DNA of 64,000 bases from Pseudomonadota bacterium (GCA_039818985.1 JBCBSU010000001.1:274367-338366), one strand, 5' to 3'. Positions 35,289 to 44,940 are shown, counted from the first letter of the stretch. Made by a program: numbers and translations. The notes: a model not told the origin generated them from the letters alone.

Positions 35289-37955
35289 TCAGAAACGCTT
35301 GCGGATATCGAGCTCGATAAAGCGCCCGACCGGATCGACAAAGCCGGGTTGAAAGCGCAGCGGCACATTGCCTTGCGCATCGCGTACATTTTGTTGCGCG
35401 TCGAACAGGTTGTTGACCCTGAGTGACAGGCGCACGCCCTTGAGTATGGGGAATTTCTCGGTCAGCTTGGTGCGATTGTCGAAATTGACGAAGAAGCGCA
35501 TGTTGACCGTGGCGATGGGGTTGAATTCAAGGCTCGAATCATCGCTGCCGCCGACGCCATCGACGCGGGTGCCGCCCTCGAAATTGCCTGTGATCCGTGC
35601 GCCCAGACCATTATAGAACCAGCCGCCTTCCAGCTCTACACTATGCCGCGGGACGCCGCCGGCGCCACTAATCGAGGACCCGTTGAGCAGGTCGAATTCC
35701 TCGATGCCCGGTGCTACCAGTACGGTTTCGGTGAAACGGATACGGTGAAATACCGAGATATTCCAGCGACCGAAACGTGGCCGGCGAAATGGTGGTCCGC
35801 CGCCGCGACGGCCTCTGGGCGGTTCCCCTGCCTGTGCTGGTCTGCCGCCCGGTGGTCCGGCTCTTGGCCTGCTTCCTGCTGAAGGAGCGCCCGCACCTGA
35901 AGGAACTCCGCCCGGCTGCGCCCCCGGTGGACGCCCGGGCGGTCCACCGCGGCCCCGGCCGCCGCGCTGGCCGATCCGCTTCGAGAAGTTGACGCCATAG
36001 CGCAGGCTGTCGCTGCTGATCTGGGCGAAATTGACCGGACGCTGGTCGAGCTGCACCAGCGTCCCGGCTGCATCGCGCACAACCCGGTCGGGAAAGGCGG
36101 CCTCGACCTCGGGAGTCAGCGTCGGGAAGGCGGCGGTGGTGTCAAAGCTGCGGTTGCGGAAGAACTCGGCGATGACTCTGAGGCCATCAATGCCTTCCGG
36201 CCGCCAGGTCAGGCCGATTTTGACATCGCGCTGCTCTTCCCGCAGCAGGTCGGCATTGCCGCCAGTGACGCTTTGCGCCAGCACCGTCTGGTTATTGGTA
36301 AAGTCGAAGATCGGCACATTGGGGGTGATAATCACCGGGTCGCCCAGTTCGTTCACCGTGGGTGCGGTTTCCGAGCCGATAAACGATGCCTGCAGCGTCC
36401 ATCCCGGCAGCGGCTCCCAGTTGAAGCCAAAGCCATAGCGTGTCAGCGTGCCGAAATCGCTGAGCTCGCTCAGGCCGAAATTGCCGTTGATCGACAGCCG
36501 GCCAATGGCGCCGTTAATGCCGTCGCGCTCGGCCAGCGGCACCTCCAGATTAACCAGCGCCGCGCCGATAGTGCGCCCCAGATTGCTGCTGGCAAAGCCG
36601 AGTACGGTGCTGTCGCTGGCGGTGAGCGACAGGTCGGTAAATTCGCCATCGACCGTCATCTGCACATCGCCGGTACCCAGTGTCAGTGGACGCAGCGATG
36701 CCGTGCCCTTGACGCTGAAGGTCTCGACCGCGCTGCGCGCGACATCCTGTTCCGGCGGCGGCAGGCCGGCACCAAGTACCGGGGTGAAGGCGTCGAGCGT
36801 GCCATCGGTGATCGCCTGCTGCAAGCCGGTGACATCGGCCAGCCGGTCGATACGCGTCGTCGTCTCCACCCGGTCATAATTGCCGGTCAGTGACCAGATC
36901 ACGCCCGAATTGCGGCCGTTCAGGCTGGTCGCCAGCTGGATGGTCTCGACATCGCGCAATTGCAGCAATGTGCGCGGATCGTTGAGCAGCCGCAGCAGTG
37001 AGATATCATTGCCGCTGGGGTTGAACACATTGTCGGCGCCGACCGCAAAGACGGGTGCATTGAGACCATTCTGCCCGACGGTATCATCGGTACCATAGGT
37101 CGCATTCAGCGTCAGGCTGGTGCCCGGCGAAAGCTCGAAACCGGCTGTGGCATTGGCCTCGATGCGCTCACGGCTTGGCAACAGGGTGCGAAAAGCGGCG
37201 GCATCGTCGGGATCGCTGTCGACCGTGGTCAGCGTCGGATCGATTTCCGGCTGGATGATGGCGCGTTCGGACTCGCGCAATGCGGTCGCACCCTGATATT
37301 CGACATCGAGCACCAGACGGTTGCCGCCATTGATATTGGTCAGCGTCGCGCCGATTTCGCCCTGACCGCGACCGCCCTGCGTCGCGATGCCATATTCGCT
37401 GTCCATGGCGATACTGGAATAATTGTCGACCAGGATGAAATTGATCACCCGCTGGTCGGGGCGGAAGCCGTAGGAGACGGCCAGCTCTTCAGGGAAAATC
37501 TGTACCCGCTTGATTGCTTCGGGCGGGAAGTCGCGCAGTTCGCGAAAACCGGAAATGCGCCGCCCGTTGAGCAGCACCGCCGGGCGTCCCGTACCGCGTC
37601 CACGCCCGGAATTGGTCTGCGGCGCGATATTGGCGACCAGCTCCTCGAGCGAGGCGGCACCATAGCTGGCAATATCGTCGGTATCGAGCTCTTCGATAGG
37701 CGGAATATCGGTAATCACCGCGCCCCGTGGCTGGCTGGCAGTAACGACGACATCGACGTCAAGCTCTTCCGGGGTCTCTTCGGACAATGGCGCCTGGGGG
37801 GCAGTGGCCGCATTGTCTGCAGGCTCGGCTTGTTCCAGCTGGTCTTCGGGCTGGGGTGTCGGTGCCGATTGCGCATGCGCGGCACCGACTGTCAGGCTGG
37901 TGACAACCGTCAGCATCGCCGCGCTCATGCGCAGAGTGTGATCAATAACCCGCAT
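35289..37955 (-). CDS. TonB-dependent receptor with Gly/Arg/Pro-rich insert
   Basis: An 888-residue outer-membrane receptor. A signal peptide ending GAAHAQ is followed by a Pro/Glu/Asp-rich linker. A plug domain runs about 70-190 (VVVTASQPRG, GRPAVLLNGRRISGFRE) and the rest is barrel, ending in the usual aromatic residue (LDIRKRF). Residues about 660-728 form a low-complexity insert of Gly, Pro, Arg and Ala with RGRGG and GPPGGRP repeats, unusual in such barrels. It is convergent with the acyltransferase/JmjC pair. No FecR-type regulator is beside it, and the substrate is unknown. Confidence 0.9.
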   Translation of the reverse strand: MRVIDHTLRMSAAMLTVVTSLTVGAAHAQSAPTPQPEDQLEQAEPADNAATAPQAPLSEETPEELDVDVVVTASQPRGAVITDIPPIEELDTDDIASYGAASLEELVANIAPQTNSGRGRGTGRPAVLLNGRRISGFRELRDFPPEAIKRVQIFPEELAVSYGFRPDQRVINFILVDNYSSIAMDSEYGIATQGGRGQGEIGATLTNINGGNRLVLDVEYQGATALRESERAIIQPEIDPTLTTVDSDPDDAAAFRTLLPSRERIEANATAGFELSPGTSLTLNATYGTDDTVGQNGLNAPVFAVGADNVFNPSGNDISLLRLLNDPRTLLQLRDVETIQLATSLNGRNSGVIWSLTGNYDRVETTTRIDRLADVTGLQQAITDGTLDAFTPVLGAGLPPPEQDVARSAVETFSVKGTASLRPLTLGTGDVQMTVDGEFTDLSLTASDSTVLGFASSNLGRTIGAALVNLEVPLAERDGINGAIGRLSINGNFGLSELSDFGTLTRYGFGFNWEPLPGWTLQASFIGSETAPTVNELGDPVIITPNVPIFDFTNNQTVLAQSVTGGNADLLREEQRDVKIGLTWRPEGIDGLRVIAEFFRNRSFDTTAAFPTLTPEVEAAFPDRVVRDAAGTLVQLDQRPVNFAQISSDSLRYGVNFSKRIGQRGGRGRGGPPGRPPGAQPGGVPSGAGAPSAGSRPRAGPPGGRPAQAGEPPRGRRGGGPPFRRPRFGRWNISVFHRIRFTETVLVAPGIEEFDLLNGSSISGAGGVPRHSVELEGGWFYNGLGARITGNFEGGTRVDGVGGSDDSSLEFNPIATVNMRFFVNFDNRTKLTEKFPILKGVRLSLRVNNLFDAQQNVRDAQGNVPLRFQPGFVDPVGRFIELDIRKRF

Positions 37956-38119
37956 CTTGCCCTCTTGATCGCCACCAGCCTGCCGCACAAGCAGGGGATT
38001 GTATCAATATGTCGAAGACATAGGGCGCTTTGCGAATGGACCTAATCTATATGCTTTTCTTTTAGACGAGATGCCGCTAGAGACCCACGAAATTCATTTT
38101 GAAACTGATATCGGACTCA

Positions 38120-38338
38120 ATGGCAAAAGAAGAACTTCTTGAAATGCGCGGCACGGTGGTCGAACTGCTGCCCAATGCCATGTTTCGCGTGAAACTGGAA
38201 AATGACCATGAAATTCTGGGCCATACTGCGGGCAAGATGCGCAAGAACCGCATTCGCGTGCTGGTCGGCGACGAGGTGCTGGTCGAACTGACACCCTATG
38301 ACCTGACCAAGGGTCGCATTACCTACCGCTTCAAATAA
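38120..38338 (+). CDS. infA: Translation initiation factor IF-1
   Basis: IF-1 binds the ribosomal A site during initiation. The 72-residue product is of standard length, with the S1/OB-fold sequences [20 protein letters not shown] and [20 protein letters not shown] (residues about 9-28 and 48-67) and the usual ITYRFK end. Start at MAKEELL; seven upstream residues are in frame but unlike the family. Confidence 0.97.
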   Translation: MAKEELLEMRGTVVELLPNAMFRVKLENDHEILGHTAGKMRKNRIRVLVGDEVLVELTPYDLTKGRITYRFK

Positions 38339-38354
38339 GTGCGGGGCCGGGTCT

Positions 38355-39008
38355 ATGACCGGAGCCGCAGCCGCAGCCGCTAACAGCAAGGCCGCATCGC
38401 AGGCAATCCATCGCTATCTGGTGTTGGGTTCCGCCAGCCCGCGTCGTCGCGAATTGCTGGCGCGCATCGGCGTCACACCGCACGCGATCATTCCTGCCGA
38501 TATCGATGAAACCCCGCATTGCGACGAATTGCCGACGCAGTATGTCGCCCGCATGGCGCGTGAGAAAGCCGCAGCGGTCAGGCTGCCCGCAGACAGCGAC
38601 AGTGCAACGCACTATTGGACATTGGCAGGCGATACCGTGGTCGCTGCCGGGCGACGGATTCTACCGAAGACTGAGGATGAGGCGGCTGCGCGCCAGTGCC
38701 TCGAATTGCTGTCGGGGCGTCGGCACAGGGTGCTTTCGGCCATCGCTGTCCGCGCCCCGGATGGCCGTACACTGAACCGCACCAGCACCACCATAGTGCG
38801 GTTCAAACGTCTGACAAGCGGAGAGATTGATGGTTATATCGCCAGTGGCGAATGGTGCGGCAAGGCAGGTGGCTATGCGATACAGGGCTATGCCGAGGCC
38901 TTTGTCGTGCATTTGTCGGGCAGTCATAGCGGTGTTGTCGGTCTGCCGCTGCTGGAAACACGCAATCTGCTGATCTCGTCCGGCTATCTTTCTGCAGGAC
39001 CTGCCTGA
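38355..39008 (+). CDS. maf: Maf-family nucleotide pyrophosphatase
   Basis: Maf proteins hydrolyse non-canonical or canonical nucleoside triphosphates (dTTP/UTP or m7GTP). The 217-residue product has the N-terminal LGSASPRRRELLARIGV (residues about 25-41), the catalytic TLAGDTVVAAGRRIL and SGRRHRVLSAIAV, and SGEWCGKAGGYAIQGYAEAF near the end. The first 20 residues are Ala/Ser-rich and not conserved; a later start is possible. It overlaps the RNase E/G-like gene by one base. Confidence 0.93.
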   Translation: MTGAAAAAANSKAASQAIHRYLVLGSASPRRRELLARIGVTPHAIIPADIDETPHCDELPTQYVARMAREKAAAVRLPADSDSATHYWTLAGDTVVAAGRRILPKTEDEAAARQCLELLSGRRHRVLSAIAVRAPDGRTLNRTSTTIVRFKRLTSGEIDGYIASGEWCGKAGGYAIQGYAEAFVVHLSGSHSGVVGLPLLETRNLLISSGYLSAGPA

Positions 39009-40045
39009 TGGCCATGACCGACAACGATGCTGCCGGGCGCCGTTGGCTGGTCGAGCACGGCATAGGTGAGACTCGCGCTGCGCTGGTGGAAAATGGCCAT
39101 ATTGTCGCGGCGCATATCTGGCGCGACAGCCTGCAACCCCATGCCGGACAGACTGTCGAGGCGATGCTGGAGACCGCTACGCCGCCCCAGGCAAGACTCG
39201 CCAATGGTGCACTGGTGGTGCTGTCCCGTACCGCTACCGGGGTCAGCGAGGGTGCGGCGATACGGGTGACGGTGCAGCGCGGTCCGATTGTCGAGCGCAG
39301 TGGATTGCATCAGCGGATCAAGCCGGCACGCGGCCATTTGGCGACAGCGGATAGCGCGCTGACCGGGGATGAAGCTGCTGCATGGTTCGAGACCGGCGAT
39401 GACCCGGTGGAGAGAGTCATCGCTGTGCCGCCGCCGGCGGCCGATGCTTTGGCTATTGTCGGCTGGGACGATCTCATTTCCGAGGCCGCAAGCGGCATGG
39501 TTGCTTTTCCCGGCGGCACGCTGCTGATCACCCCAACCCCGGCCATGATGGTAATTGATGTCGATGGTACCACTGCTCCCGCCGAATTGGCGCGCCAGGC
39601 GGCGGTTGCCGCTGCCGGTGCGATACATCGTTTCGATATTGGCGGCGTGATCGCCATCGATTTCCCGACGCTGCAACGGCGCGAAGAGCGCCAACAGGTG
39701 GCACAGGCTTTTGACGCTGCCATGACCGGACCGTTTGAGCGCACAGCAGTTAACGGTTTCGGGTTGATGCAGGTGGTGCGTCGTCGTTGTGGCGCATCGC
39801 TGACCGAGCTGTGTCAGCTACGCCCGGTGGAAAGCGCGATACTGGCGTTGCTGCGCTGTGCTGAACGCTGGCACCAGCCTGGTGATATCGCGCTGGTGGT
39901 GGATGCGGCGGGTGCGACACTGCTCTCCGCCATGCCGCAATGGATCGATGCACTGGTGCGGCGCAGTGGGCGGGCAGTCGGGATACACCAGCACGCCACG
40001 GACCAGCATGGCTATCGGCTTGAGCCGCTGGGCGTCGGCGGCTAA
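39008..40045 (+). CDS. Short RNase E/G-family ribonuclease
   Basis: A 345-residue relative of RNase E/G. The catalytic region shows the two Asp-bearing motifs MMVIDVDG and AIDFPTLQRR, between which lies ARQAAVAAAGAIHRFDIGG, the expected RNase E/G connection. The S1 and Zn-link parts of full RNase E/G are missing or very diverged. In sphingomonads such short forms are common between maf and yacG. It may process rRNA or tRNA or be a partial paralogue; the residues needed for metal binding look retained. Confidence 0.8.
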   Translation: MAMTDNDAAGRRWLVEHGIGETRAALVENGHIVAAHIWRDSLQPHAGQTVEAMLETATPPQARLANGALVVLSRTATGVSEGAAIRVTVQRGPIVERSGLHQRIKPARGHLATADSALTGDEAAAWFETGDDPVERVIAVPPPAADALAIVGWDDLISEAASGMVAFPGGTLLITPTPAMMVIDVDGTTAPAELARQAAVAAAGAIHRFDIGGVIAIDFPTLQRREERQQVAQAFDAAMTGPFERTAVNGFGLMQVVRRRCGASLTELCQLRPVESAILALLRCAERWHQPGDIALVVDAAGATLLSAMPQWIDALVRRSGRAVGIHQHATDQHGYRLEPLGVGG

Positions 40046-40054
40046 CAGGTGGTG

Positions 40055-40258
40055 ATGACCTTTCCCGCTTCCGAGAAGACCCGGCGCTGTCCCTTGTGCC
40101 GCAAGACGACTGTCGCGGATTATGCGCCTTTCTGTTCGCGCGGCTGCCGTGATCGTGATCTGCTCGCCTGGTTCGGCGAGAATTACTGCCTTCCCGGCAG
40201 CGAGAACGACATCCCGTCGGGAGAGAATGGCGGCGAGGGTGGGGAGGACTATGGCTAG
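40055..40258 (+). CDS. yacG: DNA gyrase inhibitor YacG, zinc protein
   Basis: YacG binds zinc and can inhibit gyrase. The small protein (67 residues from ATG at 40055; GTG at 40049 is an alternative) has RRCPLCRK and PFCSRGCRDRD, giving the four Cys of the zinc site, followed by LLAWFGENYCLPG. The C-terminus is rich in Gly and Glu. Context with maf and the RNase E/G-like gene agrees. Confidence 0.9.
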   Translation: MTFPASEKTRRCPLCRKTTVADYAPFCSRGCRDRDLLAWFGENYCLPGSENDIPSGENGGEGGEDYG

Positions 40259-40413
40259 CCTGGGCACGACGGCCTGATCGGCTGCCCACAGCGATGCTTT
40301 TTGGGCTGGACAAGCCCGTATCGGGGTGCTTATAGGCGTCGCTCCAACCGCATGGGTGCCCCGGGCATTTCGCTCACAGGCATAGCACCATGCAATCCAA
40401 GCCATCCCCATGG

Positions 40414-40489
40414 GCCCGGGTAGCTCAGTTGGTAGAGCAAGCGACTGAAAATCGCTGTGTCGGCAGTTCGATTCTGTCCCCGGGCACCA
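40414..40489 (+). tRNA. tRNA-Phe (GAA)
   Basis: A complete 76-base cloverleaf. The acceptor stem GCCCGGG (40414-40420) pairs with CCCGGGC (40479-40485), followed by discriminator A and encoded CCA. The D arm includes AGCTCAGTTGGTAGAGC; the anticodon loop reads CTGAAAA with anticodon GAA; the T loop is TTCGATT. The anticodon stem (AGCGA/TCGCT) is regular. It lies downstream of yacG on the same strand. Confidence 0.97.
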
Positions 40490-40653
40490 TTTCCCAATCC
40501 TCACAGCCATTTCCTCCGCTCCGCTTCGAAGCTGCTGCGGACGTGCGGTCGCGCTTGCGAACTGTCCGAGTTCGATACCCCTGAAGGTAGGGCACCATCA
40601 TTGTCTGGTGCGAAAAATTTGCCAAAAAACCGGTTTCAGGTCAGACAGTGCCC

Positions 40654-41571
40654 ATGCGTTTGCGGCAGATCGAGATATTCTACCATGTCTATAAGGCCGG
40701 TTCGGTCAGCGGTGCAGCGCGCGATCTCCATGTTTCGCAGCCATCAGTCAGCAAGGTTCTGAAACATGCGGAAGACCAGCTGGGTTTCGATCTCTTTGTC
40801 CGCGAGAAGGGCAGGCTGACGCCAACTCCTGCCGCTGATGAGCTGTTTGACGAAATAAAGGATATCTACCGCAAGATTTCTGCGTTCAACCGTACGGCAA
40901 AGAATATCCGTCATCGCAAAGGGCGCCATTTGCGGATTGGCGTGCTGCCCTCATTGGGGCTGGCGATCGCGCCCGAGGCGATCGCCCAGATGCGGGCGCT
41001 GGATTCGAGCCTCAGCTTCGAGTTGACGACATTGCATTCAGACCAGTTGCTGCAGGCGGTTCTCGAGAAACGGTGCGATCTGTGCCTTGGTTTTGAAGCG
41101 CCGAGAGATGAGCGATTGATCACCGAGCATCTTGTCGACGGGCATTTTCATATCGTCAGTCCCGAACCGATCTGTGATGCCGGTGCCGAGGTCGGTCTGG
41201 ATATTCTCGATGGCAGGGATTTTGTGGGTATCAAGGGCAGTGGCCCCCTGGCGTCGATATTGCTCGATATTCTCGACCAAAATGGCATTCATCCCAATGA
41301 GGTCGTCACGGTTCACACCTACCATGCCGCATTGTCGCTGGTGCGCAAGGGCATCGGCATTGCCGTGATCGATGAATTTACAGCAAAATCGGCCTATGGA
41401 TCTGATTTATATGGCTATCCGCTCAAAGGCGCGTCGTCTTTTCCGATTACCGCCTTTGCGCTGCGCAACCATCTGGACATCCAGAGCATTGACCGCACAA
41501 TTGCGCAAATCCGGCATATTCTGATCGATGAAGCGAATGGCGGTCGGGATATGGCGAGCAAAAGGCCATAG
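40654..41571 (+). CDS. LysR-family regulator of the peptide locus
   Basis: A 305-residue regulator with HTH IEIFYHVYKAGSVSGAARDL...QPSVSKVLKHAEDQLG in residues 6-45 (IEIFYHVYKAG and VLKHAEDQLG quoted as ends) and an effector domain from about residue 90. It is upstream of the TonB receptor on the same strand, with a 168-base gap holding a dyad. It probably controls the receptor, peptidase, deacylase and symporter genes. The effector could be a D-amino acid or small peptide, which is inference. An in-frame GTG six bases earlier is less likely. Confidence 0.9.
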   Translation: MRLRQIEIFYHVYKAGSVSGAARDLHVSQPSVSKVLKHAEDQLGFDLFVREKGRLTPTPAADELFDEIKDIYRKISAFNRTAKNIRHRKGRHLRIGVLPSLGLAIAPEAIAQMRALDSSLSFELTTLHSDQLLQAVLEKRCDLCLGFEAPRDERLITEHLVDGHFHIVSPEPICDAGAEVGLDILDGRDFVGIKGSGPLASILLDILDQNGIHPNEVVTVHTYHAALSLVRKGIGIAVIDEFTAKSAYGSDLYGYPLKGASSFPITAFALRNHLDIQSIDRTIAQIRHILIDEANGGRDMASKRP

Positions 41572-41635
41572 CCAAAGGCTATATCCTCTATCCAACTTAA
41601 TAACATAATCGGGATTGCTATAACTCCGCAAATCT

Positions 41636-41650
41636 CGCAACATTATTGCG
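41636..41650. promoter_or_regulatory. Candidate operator before the TonB receptor
   Basis: CGCAA-N5-TTGCG is a perfect 15-base dyad about 90-100 bases before the receptor start, in the gap after the LysR gene. It has the size and place of a LysR-type site but lacks the T-N11-A core. Unproven. Confidence 0.35.
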
Positions 41651-41739
41651 TGTTGGCATCAATTATGGGACGATAGCTGACTGCCGGTGCCTGCTGGGGA
41701 GCATGAGTGCCTGGTAAAGTGGGAATTATGGGGGAATAT

Positions 41740-44700
41740 ATGAGGGTGAACCGTAAACTGGCTGCATTGCTATGCACTACAGCTATGGTGGCTATGGGCG
41801 GTGCGGCAAAGGCGCAGGAAGCTCCACAGACACAGGATACGCAGGCAGGCGCCAGCGTTACGCCTGACGACGGACCGCTGGCCGATGATGACATTGTTGT
41901 TGTTACCGGGTCGCAGATTCGTGGCGCGCAGGTCGATGACGTTCTGCCGGTTACGGTGGTTGATGAAAAGCTGATCGAGGATATTGATCCGGCTTCTGGC
42001 GACGAGATTTTCCGCGCCATTCCCCAGGCGGGTTCGGTGGAATTTAACGAACAGAGCACGGCGGGCGGCGTGAACGGTGCCAGGGGTGATATTGCCTCGA
42101 TCAATCTGCGTGGCCTGGGCACCGGCAACACACTGACATTGATCAACGGGCGGCGAATGCTTCTGAATCCGGGGTTTCAGACCGAACTTTTCGTCCCGGT
42201 CGTATCAGCCGATGCCAACACCATCGCGCCTGCCAGTGTGCGCCGGGTCGAAGTGCTGCGTGACGGCGCATCAGCGGTCTATGGTGCCGATGCTGTTGCC
42301 GGCGTGGTCAACACCATATTGCGCAGCAACCGCGAGGGCGGCTTCCTCCAGGGCAATTACCGCGCCTCGGACGGCACCGGCCTGTTCAGCTATCAGCTCA
42401 ATGGCGGACTGGGCTTTGACTTTGCCGAAGGCCGCGCCAATTTCACCGTTTATGGCGGTTATTTCTACGAGAATGGTGCGCTGGCGACCGAGCGCGACTT
42501 TTCCCGTTCGAGTGACCTCAGGCGCTTCGTCGAGGGGACGCCATTTGAGGGCGATACCCAGTTCGACAACCGCTCGATCAACTCGCCCTTTGGCGCTTTC
42601 GATATCCAGGGATCAAGCGCCACATCATCCAATACTACGGTGTTGCGCGATGATGACTTTCACATTCAGCCATGCGCTCTTTTTGGTCCATCGGGCCAGC
42701 CCGGCGATGGCCGCTTCATCGATCTGGGCGGCGGGCTATGCGCCGATAATGGCGGCACGATCGACCGGGATATCCGCTATGATATCGGCGCCGATCGCCA
42801 GCTTTTCAGTCAGAAACAGCGCATCAACGTCCAGACGCTGTTCAACTATGAGCTGAGCGACAGCACCGAGTTCTTCTTCGAAGGGTCCTATTATCGTTCG
42901 GAAGCCTCGCGCCAGCGTGAACAGAACACCATGCTTTCGGCTGTTCCCCTCGGCATCGAGGCCACCGCCTTCTGGAACCCGCTGGGACCGGAAACGCTGG
43001 CGGATGGTTCGCCCAATCCCAACCGTGTCACCAACGGGCTTGGCCCGGGCGTAGGACCGGAAGGCCGGGCGCTGCTGCTGGAGGATTATCGCTTTATCGA
43101 TGCCGGACCGCGCCAGGGCACCATAACCAAGGATGAATTCCGCCTGGTTGCCGGCCTGCGCGGCCAGATTGGCGGATGGGACTATGATACCGCCCTGCTT
43201 TATGCCCAGGCCAACACCACCGACCTGACCCGGAACCGCATTTCGGGCACGCTGGTCCAGGATGCCATCAACCGCACCGATGCCACCGCCTATAATCCGT
43301 TCAATGGCGGCTGTTTCGGAAATGTCGGCGTTGCTTCAAATTCGGGTGATTGTACTCCCAATGACCAGGCCATCATCGATGCGATCACTGTCGATGTCTT
43401 CCGCAAGGGCGAGACGACATTGGCGCTGGCCGACTTCAAGGTTTCCCGTCCCGATGTTTTTGAACTGCCTGCCGGAGGTGTCGGCATAGCGGCGGGTGTG
43501 GAATTTCGCCGCGAGACATTTGAGGATGATCGTGACCCACGGCTCGATGGCACCATCACCTTCACCAACGCGGTCAATGGCGATACGTTCGGCAGCGACG
43601 TGGTCGGTTCCAGTCCGTCGCCCGATACCAGCGGCAATCGCGAGGTGTATTCGGCCTTTGCCGAAGCTCTGATACCCATCGTTTCCGACGATATGGACAT
43701 TCCGCTCATCAATGAACTGGAACTGCAGATCGCGGCGCGCTTTGAAGACTTTTCCGATTCATCCAGCGCTTTTGTTCCGCGTGCGGCGGTGGCGTGGCGT
43801 CCGGTTCGTGACATCCTGCTGCGTGGTGCCTGGTCACAGGGCTTCCGTGCGCCGAACCTGATCCAGATCAACGATGCCGGCACGACGCGTTCCAACTCGG
43901 TGCGGCGCGCGGTGGAATGCGTTGCCGAGATCATTCAGGGCATCTCTGAAGATGTTCCGGATTGCGGCACCCAGGGCACCATCGACTTCCGCTCCGGCGC
44001 ACGTGACCTGGAGCCGGAGGATACTGAAAGCCTCAACTTCGGCATTGTCCTGACACCCAGCTTCATTCCCGGTCTGACGATTACTGCCGATTACTGGCGG
44101 GTCGAACAGGAAGGGATTATCGGTATTTTCGGCAACCAGAATGCACTGCTTCTGGACCTTGTCGAGCGGCTTCAGGGCGGTTTCAACCCCAATGTCGTTC
44201 GCGCCGCACCGACGCAGGAAGAGCTGGATCTCTATGCCGGCACCGGGATCAACCCGGCCGGGGACATCATCCAGATCCTCAATCCCTACCGAAATCTCGA
44301 CGGTCGCACCTCTGATGGTCTGGACTTTGGCCTTTTCTACGATTTCGACACCAGCCTTGGCGAATTTCAGCTACAGTTCAATGCGGCACGCCTGCTTGGT
44401 TTCGAGCAGCTTGCCGGGCCTGATGCAGAGCCGCTCTTCACCGAGCTGACCGGCTTGCTGCAGAATATCCCGGAGCTTTCGGTCGGCGATGTCGCGGCGC
44501 TGCAGCCGATCAACTTCGGCGAATTGCTCGAGATTGATGGCCGCCCTAAATGGCGCTTTACCGGTGCCATACGTTGGGAAAGCGGGCCGGTCCGGGTCAA
44601 TGTCTTCGGTCGCTATGTCGGCAGCGTGCTTGATCCGAGCGCGCAGCAAAATGATACGGCCGAGCTTTTCCGGGTCGATGACTGGTTCACCATGAACTTC

Positions 44701-44877
44701 GGTATCAGCTATCGTATCGACAACGACACCGCATTGAGTGGAACACGCATCCGTTTCGGTATCAACAACATCTTCAACGAGGCACCGCCCATTGCCGATG
44801 AAAGCTTTGGTTTTTATGGCAGTCTGCACAATGCACGCGGGCGGCAATTCTCCTTTGATATCCGCAAGGCTTTCTGA
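41740..44877 (+). CDS. TonB-dependent receptor of the peptide locus
   Basis: A 1045-residue outer-membrane receptor. The signal peptide ends GGAAKAQE. A TonB-box-like ADDDIVVVTGSQIRGA comes before the plug, with LRGLGTGNTLTLINGRRM and the conserved VLRDGASAVYGADAVAGVVN. The barrel ends FSFDIRKAF. ATG at 41740 is used, with GGGGGA four bases away; ATG at 41728 is possible. It is followed by the M14 peptidase, deacylase and symporter genes on the same strand, which suggests that it imports a peptide or amino-acid polymer. This is inferred from neighbours. Confidence 0.93.
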   Translation: MRVNRKLAALLCTTAMVAMGGAAKAQEAPQTQDTQAGASVTPDDGPLADDDIVVVTGSQIRGAQVDDVLPVTVVDEKLIEDIDPASGDEIFRAIPQAGSVEFNEQSTAGGVNGARGDIASINLRGLGTGNTLTLINGRRMLLNPGFQTELFVPVVSADANTIAPASVRRVEVLRDGASAVYGADAVAGVVNTILRSNREGGFLQGNYRASDGTGLFSYQLNGGLGFDFAEGRANFTVYGGYFYENGALATERDFSRSSDLRRFVEGTPFEGDTQFDNRSINSPFGAFDIQGSSATSSNTTVLRDDDFHIQPCALFGPSGQPGDGRFIDLGGGLCADNGGTIDRDIRYDIGADRQLFSQKQRINVQTLFNYELSDSTEFFFEGSYYRSEASRQREQNTMLSAVPLGIEATAFWNPLGPETLADGSPNPNRVTNGLGPGVGPEGRALLLEDYRFIDAGPRQGTITKDEFRLVAGLRGQIGGWDYDTALLYAQANTTDLTRNRISGTLVQDAINRTDATAYNPFNGGCFGNVGVASNSGDCTPNDQAIIDAITVDVFRKGETTLALADFKVSRPDVFELPAGGVGIAAGVEFRRETFEDDRDPRLDGTITFTNAVNGDTFGSDVVGSSPSPDTSGNREVYSAFAEALIPIVSDDMDIPLINELELQIAARFEDFSDSSSAFVPRAAVAWRPVRDILLRGAWSQGFRAPNLIQINDAGTTRSNSVRRAVECVAEIIQGISEDVPDCGTQGTIDFRSGARDLEPEDTESLNFGIVLTPSFIPGLTITADYWRVEQEGIIGIFGNQNALLLDLVERLQGGFNPNVVRAAPTQEELDLYAGTGINPAGDIIQILNPYRNLDGRTSDGLDFGLFYDFDTSLGEFQLQFNAARLLGFEQLAGPDAEPLFTELTGLLQNIPELSVGDVAALQPINFGELLEIDGRPKWRFTGAIRWESGPVRVNVFGRYVGSVLDPSAQQNDTAELFRVDDWFTMNFGISYRIDNDTALSGTRIRFGINNIFNEAPPIADESFGFYGSLHNARGRQFSFDIRKAF

Positions 44878-44940
44878 TCGGCAAAGCGCCGCTTTTGGTG
44901 CAATATCCTGTCGCCAAGACAGACTGGGAGATTGGGGTTG

